From NCBI GenBank assembly GCA_027924645.1, contig BSBN01001225.1:10992001-11056000 (forward strand): a DNA stretch of 64,000 nt, read 5' to 3'. The notes under the pieces were generated by a model. The model was not told the DNA's origin, made no database searches, and worked only from the letters and a program-made list of their open reading frames with translations. This document shows positions 59,901 to 64,000 of this stretch, in pieces (the first letter of the stretch is position 1; every line of letters begins with the position of its first letter). The translations under genes were made by a program, and so were the position numbers. Source of the DNA: Cunninghamia lanceolata (Eukaryota > Streptophyta > Pinopsida > Cupressales > Cupressaceae).

Positions 59901-60078
59901 AAACTGACCTCATGATAATGACCAACCTCATCCAATATCATGATGATGATGCACCTGACTCATTTTTACCAAACCGCCAGAAAGCAGAAAAACACAAGCA
60001 GAAGCAAAAAGCAAAGCGACAGCAGGGGTCCCCATTTTGCTAAGGAGCATAATGGGGCGTGTTGTGAACATCACAACA
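56955..60078 (-). repeat. 5' LTR of Y
   Basis: 3124 bp, same ends as the 3' LTR. TATA (minus) at 57951-57958. TGACGTCA sites at 58644-58651, 58770-58777 and 58812-58819. The 45-bp extension occupies 56955-56999. Confidence 0.97.
56976..56999 (-). other. Fossil primer binding site inside the Y LTR (5' copy)
   Basis: Identical in position to 45994-46017. It lies only 21 bp from the functional primer region at 56931-56954. Confidence 0.7.
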
Positions 60079-60083
60079 GGTTT

Positions 60084-60663
60084 GTTGAACCTACCAGTGT
60101 AGTTATTAGGTGAAAAATCAGAGGTCACCCTTGCTACCATTACAATTCTCAGCTTAATTTTAGCAAGTGACCATTCCTTGCATCATGAAGTTACAACTGC
60201 AATATCTTATGAGCTTTCTATTAGATATAAAAAAAAAAACAACTGCAAACAAATAAATAAAATGGATTATACTAAAAAATCTAGATTAAGCCATCTAAGT
60301 AACTCTACCGGGGCTATAGACGCTCGCTGGCAGTGGGGCTCTACTTAGGAGAATTGTAACGATAACCTTGCCGGGGCTATGGATGCTCGCTGGCAGCAAG
60401 GCTCTATCTGGTCGGCTATGAGGGAATGTCCTCACCTACGTAGGCTAATATTAGTCACTGGTTTGTTCAACCAATCTTCAAGATGAGGATCATTAATCAC
60501 GTGCACACACTTAGACTGAAAATGAAAATTCATGCATCCTTATTGAATACCTTAGGTCTCGAGTTGGATAATAATTTGTAAGAAAGATAGTTGGAAGTTA
60601 TGGATTTATTTCACTTAGTTTCCCTAAATGCTTTGAATTTAATTGTTTTGTTTGGTTGCTAGT
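60084..60663 (+). other. 3' UTR of X, part 2
   Basis: Resumes TGTTGAACCTACCAGTG after the second GGTTT. It ends GGTTGCTAG immediately before the X 3' LTR without a purine tract. Confidence 0.75.
60295..60444 (+). promoter_or_regulatory. Structured 3' UTR module of X
   Basis: Hairpin B (60295-60348, CTAAGTA/TACTTAG outer stem, inner CTCTAC/GTGGGG pairing with wobbles), hairpin A (60361-60408, CCTTGC/GCAAGG), TGAGG..CCTCA (60419-60434) and CCTACGTAGG (60435-60444). Same order and sense as in Y. Confidence 0.55.
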
Positions 60664-63600
60664 TGTTGTGATGTTCACAACACACACCATTTTACTCCTT
60701 AGCAAAATGAGGACCCCTGCTGTGGCTTTGCTTTTTTGCCTTTTTATGTGTGGGTCTGCTTGGTGGTAAAGGGAAAAGAGAGTATAGAAATTGCAAACTT
60801 TGTTAAAAATGGAGAAAAAAATGCATTTTTAGTACCTGGGCATGATATGGTTGGATTCCTTGTGAAAAATGAGCTAGGGTTGCTTTTTGAACCATCTTAA
60901 AATTTGCCATATTTTGCAAGATATGATCATTTTGGTAAAATGTACAAGGGAAGGGTTTGCTGTTTGCATATTAAAGGTCGTTTGTATATGCAAAGTCATT
61001 TTTGTACTTAGTCTCTTTTACTTAAGGTTCTTATACAAAGTCAGTTGTATATCCCTTTCTTGTATGCATGTGGTAGAGTTTATATATACATACAATGTGG
61101 ACCCGAAGTAACTCAGAGTTGAAATGAATAAATGTTTAAATTCTGCTTTGTACCTAACATTTGTATGTTTGGCAGGTCGCAACATACAAGGTAAAATATA
61201 TGAATGCACTTATACATTGTGCAGACACAAAAAGGAAGTTAAGGGGAGTTAAATCATTGCATATTCAAGTTGTATTCAAATATGCATTGGCAGTATACAT
61301 TGCGTGGAATCCAAAGGGTTATAAACTAGAGCAAATTCGTTGTATCTGCGGGCTTGTATGTTTGTGGAACATACAAGAAAAATATACCAGGCCCATTGGC
61401 TGTAACAGAATATATGTGGTGCTCCTCTTCTTATAAGGAAAAGACACTTGGCAGCGTCTGCGTGCATCACTTGAAACTTCTTCGTCTCTCGGGAGACATC
61501 AGAAACTGACACATGGCGGCGTCCGTGGCTTTGAAACTTAACTGTGTCTTTGTATTTGGGAGGGCTCCGCCTATGACATCTGGCGTAGTCCATAGCTTTG
61601 AAACCTTTAGTACATATTAGAAACAGGCCCACAACTCTCCATTCGTTAGATTCCAAACAGGGATAGGTGGCAGCTTCCGCAGTGACTTAGAAACTGATAC
61701 ATGGCAGCTTCTGCGCTGTTGAAGCTCTTTAAGAAACTTGAGTAGAGGTCGACACTTGTTGTCGTCCACATCATTTAGAAACATTTATTAACACTGTGGG
61801 AAAGTTGGAGAGCTTTTACTTAGACGCTGCATCCGCCACGTGTTGCTTTTCGCTATATTTGGGACTTTAAAACTAGGTACCCACCTCCATCCTTCGCTAA
61901 ACAGTGAAACATAAGAACCAACCCACAGGAGCTGACACTTGTCAAGTTCCACAGCTACCACAAGGGACACATGGCACCTTCCGTGCTCACACAGAAACTT
62001 TTAAAGAAACTTTGAAACTCAAGCGGAAACTAACACTTGTCAAGTTCCGCAGCTAGTAACTTTAGACAATGTTGAAACGCCTTCTGCCGCATGGCATGAT
62101 CCGTGTTAAAGTTAAAACATAGAAACAAAGTGTGGCTTGAACTGAGGTTTGACACTTGGCAGGTTCTGCCCTTCTCCACATGGCTACTTCCGCATGACTT
62201 TGCATTACTTTCTTCATTATCGCAGGTGGCAACACGTGTCACTCTCCGCATCATTCATTTTTTGTGTCTGCACCATTTTTTTTTCCTGTGCATCTTACGG
62301 TGGCTTGTATATCGAAATACAAAGATTTAAAAAAAAGAAAAGGGTGGGAAAATGAAGTGATGGGTTTTTTGAAGCATTTTGGAGGCCTGAATGCATATTT
62401 TTGGTCAACGATGGTTGACCCGACTATTTTTTAAGCTCTATATGCATTTTGGACGTGTGATTTTCACAGATTTTTGACCTGATTTCTGCGTTCACATAGT
62501 CACGACTAAATTTAATATTTGTTTTTCTTCCTGTAGGTTTATTGAATGATGATACTTATTGCTTATCCATTTTTTGCAGGTTTGCAGTTGAAGTAGGTAG
62601 GTGAAACTTGATGGCGAGAGCATCCCCTGTGGTGGATCCGATCAAAAGGTGGATTGTGTACATGGCAGAGGAAGATAAGGATAAAGGATAAAAAGTCAAG
62701 GGTCTTCATTGATGAGGACAAAATATAGCTGAAGGCATTATGGCAGTAGATAACAGAAGTTATTTTTGGGCTGCTAGGGTTTCTAGAAGGGCATATTTTG
62801 CCCAGATTTGATGTGTACTCAGAGATATTTTTGGGGATTTGTTTCCCAACATTTATTGCTGAAACCAGAGGTTTGAACCAGGGTTTAAATTAGGGTTTTT
62901 TTGAGTTGTATTAAGGACAATCAAAGTCTATATATTGTGCCTCTCTACATTGTAATACTTTACACAGGGGCTACACAGGGATTTTTAGAAGATAGCCAAC
63001 ACTTGTAACTAGTCTTAGCATTTTAGAGTGGAGGGACCTTTTAGTTTAGAAGTAGAAGGAGGTCACCTGTGTCTGCAACAAGGAGCATGTGGAACATCCT
63101 GCCTTCTTGCTATATCTGTAAAGCTTGTAAGTTTTCCATAATTTGACCATTGAAGCTAAGAGTCATTCTGACATTGTAAATCTTACATGACTGTCTGTTT
63201 CTAATACAATTGAATCTAGAATTCTACATCTATCCTCTAAGTGTTTTCTTGCTCTTCATTGTGTTTGAAACATTTTTTCTCTTAGTGCTTGCAATTTTAA
63301 ATGTATGTTTGTAAAAATGCTCAAAACTTATATTTAAAGTTTTAATCTGTGGATTTGATCAAATTACTGTATTATTTATACAGTGCATAGCAGAACAATT
63401 AGATCCTTCGAATAGAGTGAATGATTTTTAGATTAGATACTTCTAACTTTTCCCAACTTATCTGAAATACTTAGCTTAAAACACAGAGATTCAAAGGAAG
63501 CTGTCTCATTATTTGAAAGAAGCATGTATAACTGAGTTTAAAGTAGACAGTTTTCATAAATACTTAAGAGGAGAAAGCTGCAAAAATTCAAGAAAAAACC

Positions 63601-63905
63601 ATTTAAAAGCTTTGTAGCACAGTAATAGTTTTATGTAAAAGGATGAACAACATACTGATATTTATTGTCTTTTGCATAGTTTGAGTCCAGTAAACTAACA
63701 AGAAACCCTAAATTATGTAAGGCCCCTTGAACATTACAGCTTCACATCAACCAACTGAATTTGCCCAATAGGTCAAGACCTGACCATATTAAACTTGGGA
63801 TTAAGTGAATCTTAACCAATTCCTTCATATCTTTTAGGTCAGTTTTGGTTCATTTTATGTGAATTTTAACTAATTGTTATGATTGCATCAAAACAATCAC
63901 CAACA
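60664..63905 (+). repeat. 3' LTR of X
   Basis: 3242 bp, TGTTGTGATGTTCACAACA..AATCACCAACA. CACGTG remains only at 61837-61842 and 62233-62238; other G-boxes have become CACATG or CGTG-type, consistent with C-to-T decay. TATA at 62929-62936. Confidence 0.95.
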
Positions 63906-63910
63906 ACTAC

Positions 63911-64000
63911 CTCTATCTATCCATCGGTCTATGGATGAAAAGATGAATTAAACTTCAAATCTATCTTCATCTTCTTCCAAAGTGTCTTCCAAAAGTATCC
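63911..64000 (-). pseudogene. pol: CHR integrase core (continues beyond the window)
   Basis: Read leftwards from 64000: FWKTLWKKMKIDLKFNSSFHP, a stop in place of Gln, TDG, a second stop, IEVV. Across the X insertion it joins NRSLGNLLRC at 35460, the continuous integrase motif of plant chromoviruses. This independently confirms the X insertion site. Confidence 0.85.

Larger units (their letters stand above)
45973..60078 (-). mobile_element. Element Y: near-complete Tat-like retrotransposon inside X
   Basis: LTRs 45973-49096 and 56955-60078, both exactly 3124 bp and very similar. Target duplication GGTTT at 45968-45972 and 60079-60083. 14.1 kb, minus strand. The gag-pol order is the same as in X: gag, protease, archaeal RNase H, reverse transcriptase, native RNase H, integrase. 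It is younger than X (nested, LTRs closer, fewer stops). R/U5 and the first 100 bp of U3 are homologous to X, but most of U3 is unrelated. Confidence 0.97.
35468..63905 (+). mobile_element. Element X: Tat-like Ty3/gypsy retrotransposon containing Y
   Basis: LTRs 35468-38707 (3240 bp) and 60664-63905 (3242 bp), target duplication ACTAC at 35463-35467 and 63906-63910. X lies in the CHR integrase gene. Without Y it would be about 14.3 kb. It has a primer binding region, full gag-pol remains on the plus strand and a long 3' UTR that is split by Y. The left LTR ends in TA rather than CA, a single transition. Many stops and two frameshifts make it dead. Confidence 0.95.

Overview
The window is AT-rich plant nuclear DNA made almost entirely of nested LTR retrotransposons. 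I see no intact host gene, rRNA, tRNA or CRISPR array. The Ty3/gypsy lineages (Tat-like pol, chromovirus), very long LTRs (1.2 to 3.2 kb), TG..CA ends with 5-bp target duplications, and decay mostly by C-to-T/G-to-A changes suggest a large-genome seed plant. A gymnosperm is my best guess, but this is inference. Element names (O, P, Q, R, I, II, X, Y, CHR) are local labels.

Left half (1-24300). An old gag-like locus R (minus, 22238-23253) was interrupted by element I (minus; 5' LTR 21011-22237, ORF 18880-19953). I was interrupted by O (plus; LTR fragment 1-688, broken internal region, 3' LTR 17602-18816). O was interrupted by P (minus, 1177-14230, TSD AGAGC, 2.95-kb LTRs, gag remnant only). 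The left LTR of P was interrupted by Q (plus, 3793-8850, TSD TGTCA), a small element with gag and protease but no reverse transcriptase. A 749-bp solo LTR (15507-16255, TSD ACAAA) also sits in O.

Middle (24300-35467). Element II (minus, 24309-30938, TSD GAGTG, two 1256-bp LTRs) is a second copy of the family of I. It encodes only one protein of unknown function. A related solo LTR lies in plus orientation at 31499-32732. Then comes the broken 3' end of a chromovirus (CHR, minus): integrase C-terminus plus chromodomain.

Right half (35468-63905). The CHR integrase gene is split by X (plus, 28.4 kb as it stands, TSD ACTAC, 3.24-kb LTRs). The other half of the CHR integrase resumes at 63911. Y (minus, 45973-60078, TSD GGTTT, two 3124-bp LTRs), of the same family, inserted into the 3' untranslated region of X. 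X and Y each encode gag, protease, an archaeal-type RNase H placed before the reverse transcriptase, reverse transcriptase, a catalytically altered native RNase H, and integrase. Both are broken by stops and frameshifts; Y is the better preserved and must be younger.

The most interesting signals are: (1) the RNase H layout of X/Y; (2) a 45-bp extension of the Y LTRs that contains a fossil primer binding site; (3) a paired-hairpin module in the X/Y 3' UTR; (4) a roughly 60-bp-period array of hairpins with a constant loop and varying stems in the P leader; (5) an array of short palindromes in the P U3; and (6) different bZIP-type motif clusters in the X and Y promoters.
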